From positions 1 through 27,869 of the forward strand of contig JAGZWV010000024.1 in assembly GCA_018378775.1 (NCBI GenBank): a DNA stretch of 27,869 nucleotides. Reading direction: 5' to 3'. The first letter of the stretch is position 1. Each line of letters opens with the position of its first letter. The notes under the pieces are model-generated. The model did no database searches and had not been told where the DNA came from. It saw only the letters and a list, made by a program, of their open reading frames with translations. Positions 1 through 8,700 of this stretch are shown here, in pieces. This stretch comes from Collinsella sp. Its GTDB lineage: Bacteria; Actinomycetota; Coriobacteriia; Coriobacteriales; Coriobacteriaceae. The position numbers and the translations under genes were made by a program.

Positions 1-1080
1 GTCCACCGGTTCTAGATTGAGCGGAGCCGTGCTGTTTTCCATACGCGATAGGTCGAGCATCTGCTGCACCAGACGAGCCAGGCGACGCGTCTCGGAAGCA
101 ACGGTCTCCAAATGCTCATCGTCGGTGGGATACACACCGTCTTGCATGGCCTCGACCGTTGCCAGCATGGCCATGAGCGGCGTGCGCAGCTCGTGGGCAA
201 CATCAGAGGTCAGGCGCTTTTCGTGCTTCATATCCTTTTCGAGTGAGGTGGCCATCTCGTCGAAGGTCTCTCCCAGCTGATCGATCTCGTCATCGCCGCG
301 CAGCCCCGTGCGAGCCGACAGGTCGCCGTCACGGATTTGCTTTGCGGTACTGGTGATGCGATGAATCGGTTTGGTGAGCATGCGCGACACGAGCGATCCG
401 ATAACGACCGAAATGCAGATTGCAACAACCGCGGCGAGGGCCATGGCGTTAAAGGTCTTCTCCCTAAACGCAGAGTCCGCCTTGGTGAGCAGAGCGTCGG
501 AGCCGATGGCCCACAGCTTTACCTGTCCGACATGCTCGCCGGAAGACGTTACAATCTCGACGTTAGCAACGCTATCGGAGTCGGTTGGAGCAGACGAGAC
601 CGGGCTATGCGATGCCCTCTTGCCGCTCGTGTCGTCGGTCGTAGCCTGGTTTTCGCGTACATCGGCGGTGGCGCTTGCCGAGGGCCAGGAATCGTCATAA
701 ACGATCACACCCTTTTTATTGACGACCTGCATGCCCAGATCGTCGGAAACTAAACTCGACGTTGCGACCGTGCGCAGTTCTCCCGCGGTCCAAGAGCCGT
801 TTTCCTCATATGAGGTTGCCAACTTCTCGGCAGCGGAGTTTGCGATTTCGACGATATTGGAGCGTGTGTAATCCGAAAAGACCGTGCCCCACACAACAGA
901 GACAACGCCCACCAGCACCAATACCGTCATGAGCGATGTCAGGGCAAAAGCAAGTGCCATGCGCGAGGGATAGCTCATCGTTGGCCGTGAATCGGAACGA
1001 GGCGTGTTCCAACTAGCCTTGGAACCCGCCTCGCTCTCCTGCTTGTGCTTTTGTCCGATTTCAAAGCGCGCAGGTGTCAT
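1..1080 (-). CDS. Sensor histidine kinase, partial (C-terminus beyond left edge)
   Basis: Membrane sensor kinase of a two-component system; it should autophosphorylate on His and pass phosphate to the regulator encoded just upstream. Reading the minus strand from ATG at 1080 gives 360 residues open to the window edge. Visible in order: a basic cytoplasmic N-terminus, a membrane segment (about residues 41-66), an extracytoplasmic sensor region of about 140 residues, a second membrane segment (about 208-232), a HAMP linker (DGDLSARTGLRGDDEIDQLG) and a HisKA dimerisation helix with SDVAHELRTPL, whose His is residue 296. The ATP-binding domain is outside the window. An AGGGA ribosome-binding sequence lies about 8 nt before the ATG, and the regulator's stop is only 11 nt upstream, so the two are one operon. 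The sensed signal cannot be told from the sequence. Confidence 0.93.
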   Translation of the reverse strand, partial: MTPARFEIGQKHKQESEAGSKASWNTPRSDSRPTMSYPSRMALAFALTSLMTVLVLVGVVSVVWGTVFSDYTRSNIVEIANSAAEKLATSYEENGSWTAGELRTVATSSLVSDDLGMQVVNKKGVIVYDDSWPSASATADVRENQATTDDTSGKRASHSPVSSAPTDSDSVANVEIVTSSGEHVGQVKLWAIGSDALLTKADSAFREKTFNAMALAAVVAICISVVIGSLVSRMLTKPIHRITSTAKQIRDGDLSARTGLRGDDEIDQLGETFDEMATSLEKDMKHEKRLTSDVAHELRTPLMAMLATVEAMQDGVYPTDDEHLETVASETRRLARLVQQMLDLSRMENSTAPLNLEPVD

Positions 1081-1091
1081 ATGTGATTTCC

Positions 1092-1814
1092 CTATTTCTC
1101 GTCCGACTTATCGGTCTTGGCCGGAGCCTCGAAGCGATAGCCGACACCATGGACGGTGTAGAGCCACTTGGGCTTCTTGGGATCATCGCCCAGCTTGGCG
1201 CGAAGATTCTTCACGTGGCTATCGATGGTGCGCTCATAGCCCTCAAAGTCATACCCGAGCACTTTCTCGACCAGCTCCATGCGGTTATACACACGGCCGG
1301 GATGGCGGGCAAGCGTGGTGAGCAGCTTAAACTCGGAAGCCGTCAGATCGACTTCCTTGCCCTCGACCAAGATCTTGTGGCCCGAGATATCGATGACCAG
1401 ATCGCCGAAGTCGAGTACCTCGACGGCGGGCTCGTCGGCCTGATGGGCACGGCGGAACAGAGCGCGAACGCGGGCGACGAGCTCGCGCGGCGAGAACGGC
1501 TTAATCAGATAGTCGTCGGCGCCGAGCTCAAGACCGATAATACGGTCCTCGATCTCGCCCTTAGCCGTCAGCATGATGATGGGGACATCCGAGGTATCGC
1601 GAATGGTGCGGCAAACGCGCTCGCCGGGAATCTTGGGGAGCATAAGGTCGAGCACGACCAGGTCGAACTGATGCTTCTCGAACTCCTCGATCGCGGACTG
1701 GCCGTCGCCGACGCCCACAACCCAGTAGCCTTCGCGCTCGAGATAGGCAGCGACGGCGTCACGGATTGCCTTCTCATCCTCGACCAGCAGAATCTTTTTT
1801 GCATCTGAAGCCAT
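1092..1814 (-). CDS. OmpR/PhoB-family response regulator
   Basis: DNA-binding response regulator of 240 residues, partner of the adjacent histidine kinase. The receiver domain (about residues 7-120) has the acidic pair E12-D13, the phospho-acceptor D56 in VVLDLMLP, T83 and K105 (LIKPF). The C-terminal half is a winged-helix effector with VDLTASEFKLLTTLARHPG and the typical ending YTVHGVGYRF. A longer frame reaches a TTG at 1835, but ATG at 1814 is preferred because an AGGGGGG sequence sits about 7 nt upstream of it and the receiver fold starts directly after it. Regulator first and kinase second is the usual order for this family. The target genes are unknown, and nothing in the window marks it as a named system. 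Confidence 0.93.
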   Translation of the reverse strand: MASDAKKILLVEDEKAIRDAVAAYLEREGYWVVGVGDGQSAIEEFEKHQFDLVVLDLMLPKIPGERVCRTIRDTSDVPIIMLTAKGEIEDRIIGLELGADDYLIKPFSPRELVARVRALFRRAHQADEPAVEVLDFGDLVIDISGHKILVEGKEVDLTASEFKLLTTLARHPGRVYNRMELVEKVLGYDFEGYERTIDSHVKNLRAKLGDDPKKPKWLYTVHGVGYRFEAPAKTDKSDEK

Positions 1815-1871
1815 AACACGGCCCCCCTGTCTCAATTAGCTAAGAACAAGCCCATTTTAACGCACCTGAGC

Positions 1872-1909
1872 CCGCCGGATGCCGCTATGACGCGGCAGCT
1901 CGGCAGGCG
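1872..1909. other. Inverted-repeat structure upstream of the response regulator
   Basis: In the gap 1836-1967 between the regulator and the lipoprotein gene, TGCCGC / GCGGCA can form a short stem, with an outer CCGCC / GGCGG pair. No T-run follows on either strand, so a terminator is not well supported; it may be a leader or operator structure or chance in GC-rich DNA. No clear -35/-10 pair was found in this gap. Confidence 0.2.
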
Positions 1910-1967
1910 GTACTCACAATTACAACGCGTTTATTCCCCTGTTGGCGCCTTTTTAACCCCTCTAAGC

Positions 1968-3179
1968 TTAAAGAGAGAATAGGCGTGCAGTGACCGTCTC
2001 TGGTATACCCTGGCTGTTGCGCACCGTGGCGTACGTAAGGAATGAGTCCGATTTTCCCGCCGTAGCTGGATAATCGCCATACTCCAAAGCGCGGTCGGGC
2101 GACAGCAGCGAGCCATAGGTCTTGGCAGAGGTGTCGATCAGGAAATGCGACGCCTGTACCTTAACAAGGTATTTATTCTTCTTGCCAGCCGCACATGCGA
2201 GCGGCTCGCGTGACAGAAAGAGGTACGGCCCTCCCTCATTACCGATATACGTGCCCATATTGCCCAGGCTGCCCACGCCGCTATAGGCCGCCTCGATAGA
2301 AAACACGAAGGTATCGCCCATATACACGGCCTCGAAAGGCGAAACTGACGAAGGGAGGACCAGCTGGGCACGCTTGGTGTTGTTGCCGTCGGTCAGATCG
2401 ATTGCCGTAATGCCGTAGTAGACGCCCTCGTCGTTGCGGACACGCGGCGAGATGGTCAAAATGCCGTCGCTCGCGCGCGGGGCCGATGCAAAGCGGCCCG
2501 TCGATTTCCAAATTGCCTCGGCCTTGGATTCATCAAGCGAGCGGCGATAGCAAAACGAATCACTACTCGTTTTATTGCCGCCTGCCGAAGGCATTTTATA
2601 CCAGATGACTGATGACCCGAACGCCGTAAACAGGGGCGGATCATAGTCCTTGCCACCTCGATCGAGCTCAACCACATCGCCAGAGAGCGAAGCGCCCGAC
2701 AGATTTTGAGCGTAGAGCTTCCACGATGAATTGGCAAAGTTCATCTCAACCCACGCAAACACGCCATCGCCGGCACGGACATCGTAAAATGCATATCCCG
2801 TGCCCTCGATAGGGTCCTCGATTAATGTAGTAAGCGAGCCATCGCCCAGGTTGAGCACACCGAGCGTGTTGGCGTGCAATGCCGATGCGGGCGCCATCAT
2901 CGCCGCGGCGTAATCGCCGTCGCAGTAGTACAGCAGCGTACCCAGAGGCAGCGTCCACGACGCCGCCGGCTCAAGATCGATGTCGACTGCCTCGTACTCA
3001 TCCGTAATCGAGATGATTTTGGAATCGTCCTTGATAACCTGCGGCTCGCCGGCGGCATCATCGCTGGTACCCGTTTTTTTCGAGCATCCGGCAAGCACCG
3101 TGGCAGCGCCCGCGGCAGCCCCACCGAGTACAAAGCCGCGACGCGATATTCCGTTCTTGATGTGATCGGCGATACCCAT
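1968..3179 (-). CDS. Tat-type exported lipoprotein of unknown function
   Basis: A 403-residue predicted surface lipoprotein. The N-terminus has a twin-arginine signal (ISRRGFVLGG), then an Ala/Gly-rich hydrophobic stretch ending in the lipobox LAGC with the acylated Cys at residue 32. This suggests folded export by Tat and anchoring to the outer face of the membrane. A Ser/Thr/Asp-rich spacer follows. The rest has many short Trp/Tyr/Gly-containing strand-like stretches (AFYDVRAGDGVFAWVEMNF, SSVIWYKMPS), suggesting a beta-propeller-like fold; this is a visual impression only. No catalytic motif is recognised. Its ATG overlaps the stop of the upstream TSCPD gene (TAATG), so the two are translationally coupled and probably act together. 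The lipoprotein call is firm; the role is unknown. Confidence 0.85.
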   Translation of the reverse strand: MGIADHIKNGISRRGFVLGGAAAGAATVLAGCSKKTGTSDDAAGEPQVIKDDSKIISITDEYEAVDIDLEPAASWTLPLGTLLYYCDGDYAAAMMAPASALHANTLGVLNLGDGSLTTLIEDPIEGTGYAFYDVRAGDGVFAWVEMNFANSSWKLYAQNLSGASLSGDVVELDRGGKDYDPPLFTAFGSSVIWYKMPSAGGNKTSSDSFCYRRSLDESKAEAIWKSTGRFASAPRASDGILTISPRVRNDEGVYYGITAIDLTDGNNTKRAQLVLPSSVSPFEAVYMGDTFVFSIEAAYSGVGSLGNMGTYIGNEGGPYLFLSREPLACAAGKKNKYLVKVQASHFLIDTSAKTYGSLLSPDRALEYGDYPATAGKSDSFLTYATVRNSQGIPETVTARLFSL

Positions 3180-3442
3180 TAGGCGATCTCGGCGCGAGCG
3201 GCCTCGATGGCGCGCGTAAGCTGGTCGGCGCAGGAGGTCTTTTTCATACCGCAGGTATTACCGGCGAGAACCTCGATTACGCGATCGGCAGGAGCGCCCT
3301 CGACCAGCTTGGAGATTGCCTTGAGATTGCCGTCGCAGCCACCGGTAAACTCAACGCCTATCACCTTGTTGCCGTCATCGGAAAGGTCAAGGTGAATATT
3401 GCGAGCACACACGCCCTGAGGCTTGTAATCAAACGAAATCAT
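3179..3442 (-). CDS. TSCPD-domain protein (TIGR03905-like)
   Basis: Small 87-residue protein resembling the stand-alone TSCPD family, a domain also found at the C-terminus of some class II ribonucleotide reductases. The family signature is visible: an N-terminal strand pair (YKPQGVCARNIHLDL), GGCDGN in the middle, and GNTCGMKKTSCADQL near the end, where the name-giving TSCPD reads TSCAD. Conserved cysteines suggest a metal or redox role, but none is demonstrated for the stand-alone form. The start is ATG at 3442 with GAGAGGGG-like purines just upstream. The stop TAA shares its last A with the ATG of the downstream lipoprotein gene. Pairing of this domain with a Tat lipoprotein is not one I recognise. 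Confidence 0.85.
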   Translation of the reverse strand: MISFDYKPQGVCARNIHLDLSDDGNKVIGVEFTGGCDGNLKAISKLVEGAPADRVIEVLAGNTCGMKKTSCADQLTRAIEAARAEIA

Positions 3443-3506
3443 GCGATCCCCTCTCAGAATGTTATTCGAGACGACTATTATCCCCGTCTTTCCCTAAATG
3501 CAACGA

Positions 3507-3544
3507 GGCGCTTTGCCGGCAACACACATTACCAGCAAAGCGCC
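3507..3544. terminator. Possible terminator downstream of purB
   Basis: GGCGCTTTGC (3507-3516) can pair with GCAAAGCGCC (3535-3544), a perfect 10-bp stem with an 18-nt loop, between the purB stop and the TSCPD gene. There is no good T-run on the minus strand, so it would be a weak intrinsic terminator. The remainder of 3443-3570 shows nothing else. Confidence 0.4.
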
Positions 3545-3570
3545 CTAAAAAGCTAACGTTATGCCCGAAC

Positions 3571-4917
3571 CTACTCGAAGCTCAGCTGCTCCAGACGATC
3601 AAAGACCGTGTCGATACGGGTGAGGAAGTCCCATGGATCAAAGATCTCGTCGAGCTTCTCCTGGCTGACGGTGCAGCGCGGGTCGGCCTCGAGACGCTCC
3701 TTAAAGGTGGGGCCGGAGACACAATCCTGTACCTCGTGCCAGGTTGCCATGGCGTTCTCCTGCACAATGGCGTACGCGTCCTCGCGGGTGATGCCCGTGT
3801 CGACGAGGGCGAGCAGCACCTTGGAGGAGAAGATGAGGCCGCGCGTCTTGTTGAGGTTGGCCATCATGCGAGCGGGATACAGCTGCAGGCCGTCGATAAC
3901 GCGGATGAGGCACTGGAACATGTGGTCGAGGGCGATGAAGCTGTCGGCCTGGGCGACGCGCTCGGCAGAGGAGTGCGAAATGTCACGCTCGTGCCACAGG
4001 GCGACGTTATCGAAGGCAACCTGGGCGTTGGACTTCACGACGCGCGACAGACCGCAGACTTTCTCCATGGTGATGGGGTTGCGCTTGTGCGGCATGGCTG
4101 AGCTGCCCTTTTGGCCCTTACGAAACGGCTCCTCGGCCTCGAGCGTATCGGTCTTCTGTAGATTGCGAACCTCGGTAGCGATGCGCTCGCAGGTGGCTGC
4201 GGTGGTGGCGAGAACGCCGGCGAGATAGGCGTGATGGTCGCGGCTGATAACCTGCGTGGACAGCGGGTCGTGAACCAGGCCCAGGTGCTCGCAGACGTAC
4301 TCCTCGACAAACGGCTCGATGGAGCTGTACGTGCCGACAGCGCCCGAGATGGCACCGAAGGCAACATTCTTGCGGGCGTCCTCAAGACGATCCAGATCGC
4401 GCTTGAGCTCCCAGGCCCAAGAGCCAAACTTCATGCCGAAGGTCATCGGCTCGGCGTGGATGCCATGAGTGCGGCCGGCACAGAGCGTGTTGCGCTCCTC
4501 AAAGGCGCGACGCTTGCAAATCTCGCCGAGCTTCTTGACGTCCTCGATGATCAGGTCGCAGGCCTGGGTGAGCTGGTAGCACAGGGCCGTGTCGCCCAGA
4601 TCGGAGCTGGTCATGCCATAGTGAACCCAGCGGCTGGGCTTGGGGTCGCCCTCGGGAACATCGGCATCGATGTATTCCTTCATGTTGGTCAGGAAGGCAA
4701 TGACGTCGTGGCGCGTGACTTCCTCGATCTCATCGACCTTCGCCTTCTCAAAGTTGGCATGGTCGCGGATCCACTGGGCCTCGTCTTTGGAAATACCGAT
4801 CTTGCCGAGCTCCGCCTGGGCCTCGCAGGCCAGAACCTCGATTTCCTGCCAAATGGCGTACTTGTTCTCGAGGGAGAAGATGTGTCCCATCTCCGGGCGG
4901 GTATAGCGATCGATCAT
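3571..4917 (-). CDS. purB: Adenylosuccinate lyase
   Basis: Cytosolic lyase of purine synthesis that releases fumarate from SAICAR and from adenylosuccinate. The protein is 448 residues, normal for the shorter bacterial PurB type. Family features: N-terminal IDRYTRPEMGHIFS, the HYGMTSSDLGDTA block, GRTHGIHAEPMTFG containing a catalytic His, and the fumarase/aspartase-superfamily signature GSSAMPHKRNP at about residues 270-280. The frame extends to 4983, but ATG at 4917 is the start: AAAAAGGAG lies 6-7 nt upstream and the family's conserved N-terminus begins there. It is transcribed alone, with tRNA-like repeats upstream and a possible weak terminator downstream. No PurR-type or riboswitch control was recognised. 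Confidence 0.97.
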   Translation of the reverse strand: MIDRYTRPEMGHIFSLENKYAIWQEIEVLACEAQAELGKIGISKDEAQWIRDHANFEKAKVDEIEEVTRHDVIAFLTNMKEYIDADVPEGDPKPSRWVHYGMTSSDLGDTALCYQLTQACDLIIEDVKKLGEICKRRAFEERNTLCAGRTHGIHAEPMTFGMKFGSWAWELKRDLDRLEDARKNVAFGAISGAVGTYSSIEPFVEEYVCEHLGLVHDPLSTQVISRDHHAYLAGVLATTAATCERIATEVRNLQKTDTLEAEEPFRKGQKGSSAMPHKRNPITMEKVCGLSRVVKSNAQVAFDNVALWHERDISHSSAERVAQADSFIALDHMFQCLIRVIDGLQLYPARMMANLNKTRGLIFSSKVLLALVDTGITREDAYAIVQENAMATWHEVQDCVSGPTFKERLEADPRCTVSQEKLDEIFDPWDFLTRIDTVFDRLEQLSFE

Positions 4918-5019
4918 AGCGGCTCCTTTTTGGTTATTGGCACGTTGGTCGTAACCCAACCATTGTACCGTGCGCAGGTGCAAGTATGGGCAGTAGGCAT
5001 TAACCTAACATTTTGGAAT

Positions 5020-5202
5020 TGGAGCGACCATGAGGACGTCTGCGCATTTGCTTCGCAAATACGCACCGGCTGCGGTCGGCAGACCCGGTCCGCGCACACG
5101 CACGGGCACAGCGGGTTGGACCCGACGTTCCCGAGGTCCCCCGTACTCGATGGAGCGGGCAACGGGACATCCGCGTATTTGCTTCGCAAATCCGCACCGG
5201 CT
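5020..5202. repeat. Two copies of a ~52-bp tRNA-associated repeat
   Basis: Part of the 425-nt gene-free stretch between purB and tRNA-Gly. Unit A (5020-5071) and unit B (5151-5202) share TGGAGCG at the left, the perfect hairpin ATTTGCTTCGCAAAT (5046-5060 and 5177-5191) exactly 26 nt further on, and CGCACCGGCT at the right. The first 18 bp of unit B are identical to the 3' end of tRNA-Gly (5343-5360). A third hairpin of the same form, AAACGCTTCGCGTTT, lies at 5238-5252. No credible protein is encoded. Tandem decay of tRNA copies, an integration scar or a small interspersed repeat are all possible. Confidence 0.7.
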
Positions 5203-5270
5203 TCAGGCACCTGTCGGCGCCTTCGCCTGCTCGCTACAAACGCTTCGCGTTTGCTTAACGCTCGCACCCT

Positions 5271-5300
5271 GGCGGGTTCGAGCCCCGGCGCTTGGTAGTG
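5271..5300 (+). other. tRNA T-arm-like fragment
   Basis: The plus strand reads CGGG-TTCGAGC-CCCG, a stem with the canonical 7-nt TTCRANN loop of a tRNA T-arm, but no acceptor stem, D-arm or anticodon arm can be assembled around it. It is likely a remnant of a tRNA gene or part of the neighbouring repeat family. The orientation is opposite to the intact tRNA-Gly. Confidence 0.35.
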
Positions 5301-5330
5301 AAAAGCACGGCAACGTAACGCTGCCGTGCT
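5300..5330 (-). terminator. Terminator of tRNA-Gly
   Basis: AGCACGGCA (5304-5312) and TGCCGTGCT (5322-5330) form a perfect 9-bp stem with a 9-nt loop, 12 nt past the tRNA 3' end. On the minus strand it is followed by TTTTC, so it is a short intrinsic terminator. On the plus strand the stem is followed by TGTGCTTTTT, so it may act both ways. Confidence 0.6.
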
Positions 5331-5342
5331 TGTGCTTTTTAC

Positions 5343-5417
5343 TGGAGCGGGCAACGGGACTCGAACCCGCGAGTGTCAGCTTGGGAAGCTGATGCCTTAC
5401 CACTTGGCGATGCCCGC
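5343..5417 (-). tRNA. tRNA-Gly (anticodon CCC)
   Basis: A 75-nt cloverleaf including an encoded CCA end. Acceptor GCGGGCA pairs with TGCCCGC; the D-arm is GCC-AAGTGGTAA-GGC; the anticodon arm is TCAGC-TTCCCAA-GCTGA, giving anticodon CCC (reads GGG); the T-arm is GCGGG-TTCGAGT-CCCGT with one G-T pair; the discriminator base is T. It stands alone with its own promoter and terminator. Its last 18 nt are duplicated at 5151-5168, which matters for the repeat discussion. Confidence 0.96.
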
Positions 5418-5430
5418 TTGTGTGTTGGCT

Positions 5431-5460
5431 AGTATAACGCGGTTGTCTTGTTCGATACAA
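5431..5460 (-). promoter_or_regulatory. Candidate promoter of tRNA-Gly
   Basis: On the minus strand, TTGTAT (5455-5460) and TATACT (5431-5436) are separated by 18 nt and lie just upstream of the tRNA, a fair sigma-A type promoter with a good -10 and a weak -35. The rest of 5418-5714 is AT-richer and must also hold the plus-strand promoter of the adhesin, which I could not assign. Confidence 0.45.
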
Positions 5461-5669
5461 GAGTGGTGATGCTTGTTTTAGCTGTGGAGATTCGTTTGAA
5501 AATCGCGTCAATTGTGGAGATGAGGACCTTTGTCTTTCTTTTCTTACCATCTTCTACCTGCACTTTTATCTGATTGTTGTATTTGAGCTCGATTTGTCAG
5601 AAATCGGGCAAGCTTTTGGTCAGGCTCCGGTACTTACCCGCATGAACCTCGGGGGTAGCCTCATCCTAC

Positions 5670-5694
5670 GCGTCGCAGCCTCCCCATGCGGCGC
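5670..5694 (+). promoter_or_regulatory. Leader hairpin before the adhesin start
   Basis: GCGTCGCA (5670-5677) can pair with TGCGGCGC (5687-5694), 8 bp with one G-T pair and a 9-nt loop. The structure ends about 9 nt before the AAGGAG ribosome-binding site of the adhesin, so it could influence translation. Nothing identifies a ligand. Confidence 0.3.
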
Positions 5695-5714
5695 ACGAGG
5701 GATAAGGAGCAGCC

Positions 5715-8700
5715 ATGTCCAACGCATCCACGCACTCTGTCCACAGCGCAATCGCAACAGGTCCGCTGCTCCTGCTCCTCTTCCTGCTTTTCGGCTGCTT
5801 GGCACCGGGAGCCGCATTTGCCGTCGATGGCTACGACCAGCTCGGCTTCCGCACTATTAGCGATGATTGCGGACCCTTCTTTATCGGCAAGTATGAAGCT
5901 CAAGACGCCTCGATTGCCTACTGCATGAACCAGGAGCGCCCCGGCCCCACCAAGCCGGGCGGCCCATGGCTCAACTTTGATCAAGGCTGGGTTTGGCTCG
6001 ACGACGAGTTCGCGGCAATCGTTTGTCACGGATATCCTACCGCCACGTCGTTTGGCGGCTACCATCTTTCACCCGATCGCGCCCGCGCCGCAACCCAGCT
6101 TGCCGTATGGATGCTCAACGGCACTACCCATGTCGACGGTACTTACTCTTACACGACCGCTCAGGGCAAAACCAAGAGTGGGCACTTTACCACTGACAAT
6201 GAAGTCGTGGCGGCGGCGCGGTGGCTCCACGACAGCGCAAAATCAGGAAGCATCAAAGCCGCTCCGCACCGCGCGCGACGCTATCTAGGAGCCGTATCGG
6301 GCGGCAGCAAACGTCAGGACATGCTCTATGTACTGCCGGCGGTCTCTGTTTCCTTCAAAAAACAGTCTGCAAACGCCGCCATTACCAGCGGAAACAATAC
6401 TTATCAGTTTGACGGGGCAACATTCGATATTTTTGAGAGCGCCAGCGGCGCGCGTGTCGGCACCATCAAGATGGACAGCAACGGTCGAGCGCAAGCAACA
6501 CTTCTGCCCAACACGGCATACTACCTAGTTGAAACGAAGGCGCCGGCCGGCTATGTCCCCCGCCACGATCGTATTGCCTTTACCACGGGGAATGACGGCG
6601 GGCGGGTCGCCATTGATGAACAGCCCGGCACCATCAATCTGCGTATCGTAAAACTCGATGCCGCGACGAATGCCGGCCCCCAGGCGGGATCTTCACTCGC
6701 AGGAGCAGAGTTCACGTGTGTGTCGCAATCAACCCCTGGATGGGCGCAAATTCTCACGACTGACGAAAGCGGTCGGGCTACCCTCGTCGATGTCCCCTTA
6801 GGAACCTTTACCATCTACGAATCAAAAGCCCCCGAGGGCTACCTGCCATCCAACGACAGCTGGACCTATACCGTTGGAGCCGACCAGCTCGGCGATTCAG
6901 GCGTAGTCGAGATCGAATCTCGCATTTCCGATATCCCCATTGCGTTTGACCTTGAGATTTCCAAATTCAAGGATTACGGCAATAGCGACCAATCCGGCCT
7001 GGAGCAGCCGGCGGGTGGTGTTGTCTTTGAAGTTGTCAGCAACAGCTCTCAGCAGGTTGTTGGCACATTGACCACAAACATCTATGGCTTTGCCTCCACC
7101 AAAGATCAGCCCGAAGCATGGTTCGGCACAGGCAAGCGACCCGCCGGTGTCCACGGAGCCGTCCCATACGACCGTGCCGGCTACACGATTCGCGAGGTTC
7201 CGGAAACCGTCCCCGAGGGTTTTAAACGTGCAGGGGAATGGACCGTCGGGGCCAATCAGATTTCCAACGGCGCCGAGCTTCAATATATCGTGGACAACCA
7301 CGCTCTGTCGACGCATCTCCAGATTGTAAAACGCGATGCCCAAACAGGCGCTTCTGTTCCACTAGCCGGATTCACCTTCCAACTCCTCGACAGCAATCAC
7401 GAACCTGTCTCACAAACTTGCTGGTATCCAGCACATAACGTAATGGACACCTTTACGACTGACGCGACCGGGACCGTCACACTGCCAGAATCGCTCGTGC
7501 CGGGCACCTATTATGTACGCGAAGCCTCGGCCAAAGAGCCCTATCTTGTCGGCGAAGAGATCGAGGTAAACATACCCGCCGACATGAACCTAACGCCCGT
7601 TGTAATCGCCTCGTATTATGACCACGCCGCGACCGGAAACATCAGGATCGTTAAAACCGATGCCGTAGACGGCAGCAGCCTCGCGGGCGCCGTCTTTGAG
7701 ATCCGTGCCTCGGGTGATATCGTGCGCCCCGACGGTAGCATTGCCGCGCTCGACGGTGAGACTGTCGCTGCCGTCACGACGGATGAAACTGGAGAAGCAC
7801 GCGCGGACGACCTCCCGCTGGGATCTGGCACCGCACGCTACGAGGTTGTCGAGACTCAAGCGCCGGCAGGCTTCTTACTCGATCGGACATCCCATATTGT
7901 CGACCTTACTTATGCCGACCAGAAAACACCCGTTGTAGAAGCACGGCTTAACGTATCCGACGATTACACCAAGGTAGATATCTCCAAGGTCGATGCAAGC
8001 GGCGAGCAGGAAGTGGAAGGCGCACAGCTCACCTTATATGGTCCCGATAAAACCGAAATAGACTCCTGGACCTCATCCGACAAGCCACACCGCGTCGAAC
8101 ATCTTGCACCCGGCACCTACTCGTTGCGCGAAATGATGTCTCCGCGGACCTATGACCTTGCCGAGGAGATAACGTTTGAAATAAAAGATACGGGAGAAGC
8201 CCAATCCGTCGCGATGAAGGATGCGCCCATCGAGATCAAGGGGCAGGTCGACAAGCGTCAGGAACTTGTCCAACCTATCGAAAAGGGCCTGTTGGCTAAC
8301 GGCGATGGTAAAAACCGCGCCACGACGCAAACCAATAGTGATGGGCTTTTCTCCTATACCATCGATGCTCGAAACGATTCCGCTACTTGGGTTGATGAGT
8401 TTACGATTACCGATGATCTTGAGTGCGCCAAAGACGGCACGGCGAGATTCATCTCAATCGAAACCCCCGTCGCCATCGGCGACCTCAACGGTCTGTGCAA
8501 CGTGTGGTATCGCACGACGCCGTTGGACTCGACAGACGTCGATGAACCGGCGAACGCGACACTTGACGATGGACACGAAAATCCTTGGCTTGAGTCCGAC
8601 GAAGTAAAAGAGAGCCTTGGTGAGGACTGTCGCCTCGTCGATTACGACGGCTGGCGCCTCTGGAAGGCGGATGTCTCGACCACGGAATCCACCACACTCG

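Noticed and set aside
1074..1808. Long plus-strand frame opposite the response regulator
   Set aside because: It is the antisense shadow of a clear OmpR-family gene, with no independent domain or start signal.
5042..5202. CRISPR array
   Set aside because: Only two related units, with palindromic cores and no equal-length unique spacers; they share sequence with a tRNA end instead.
4231..5298. 355-residue plus-strand frame over the purB 5' half and repeats
   Set aside because: Antisense to purB and then runs through non-coding repeats; its composition is an artefact of GC-rich codon mirroring.
5203..5550. Minus-strand 115-residue frame spanning tRNA-Gly and repeats
   Set aside because: It reads through the tRNA gene and has no RBS or domain; it is chance in repeat DNA.
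5415..5714. Riboswitch in the adhesin leader
   Set aside because: Only one short hairpin near the RBS is visible; no conserved aptamer core could be matched.
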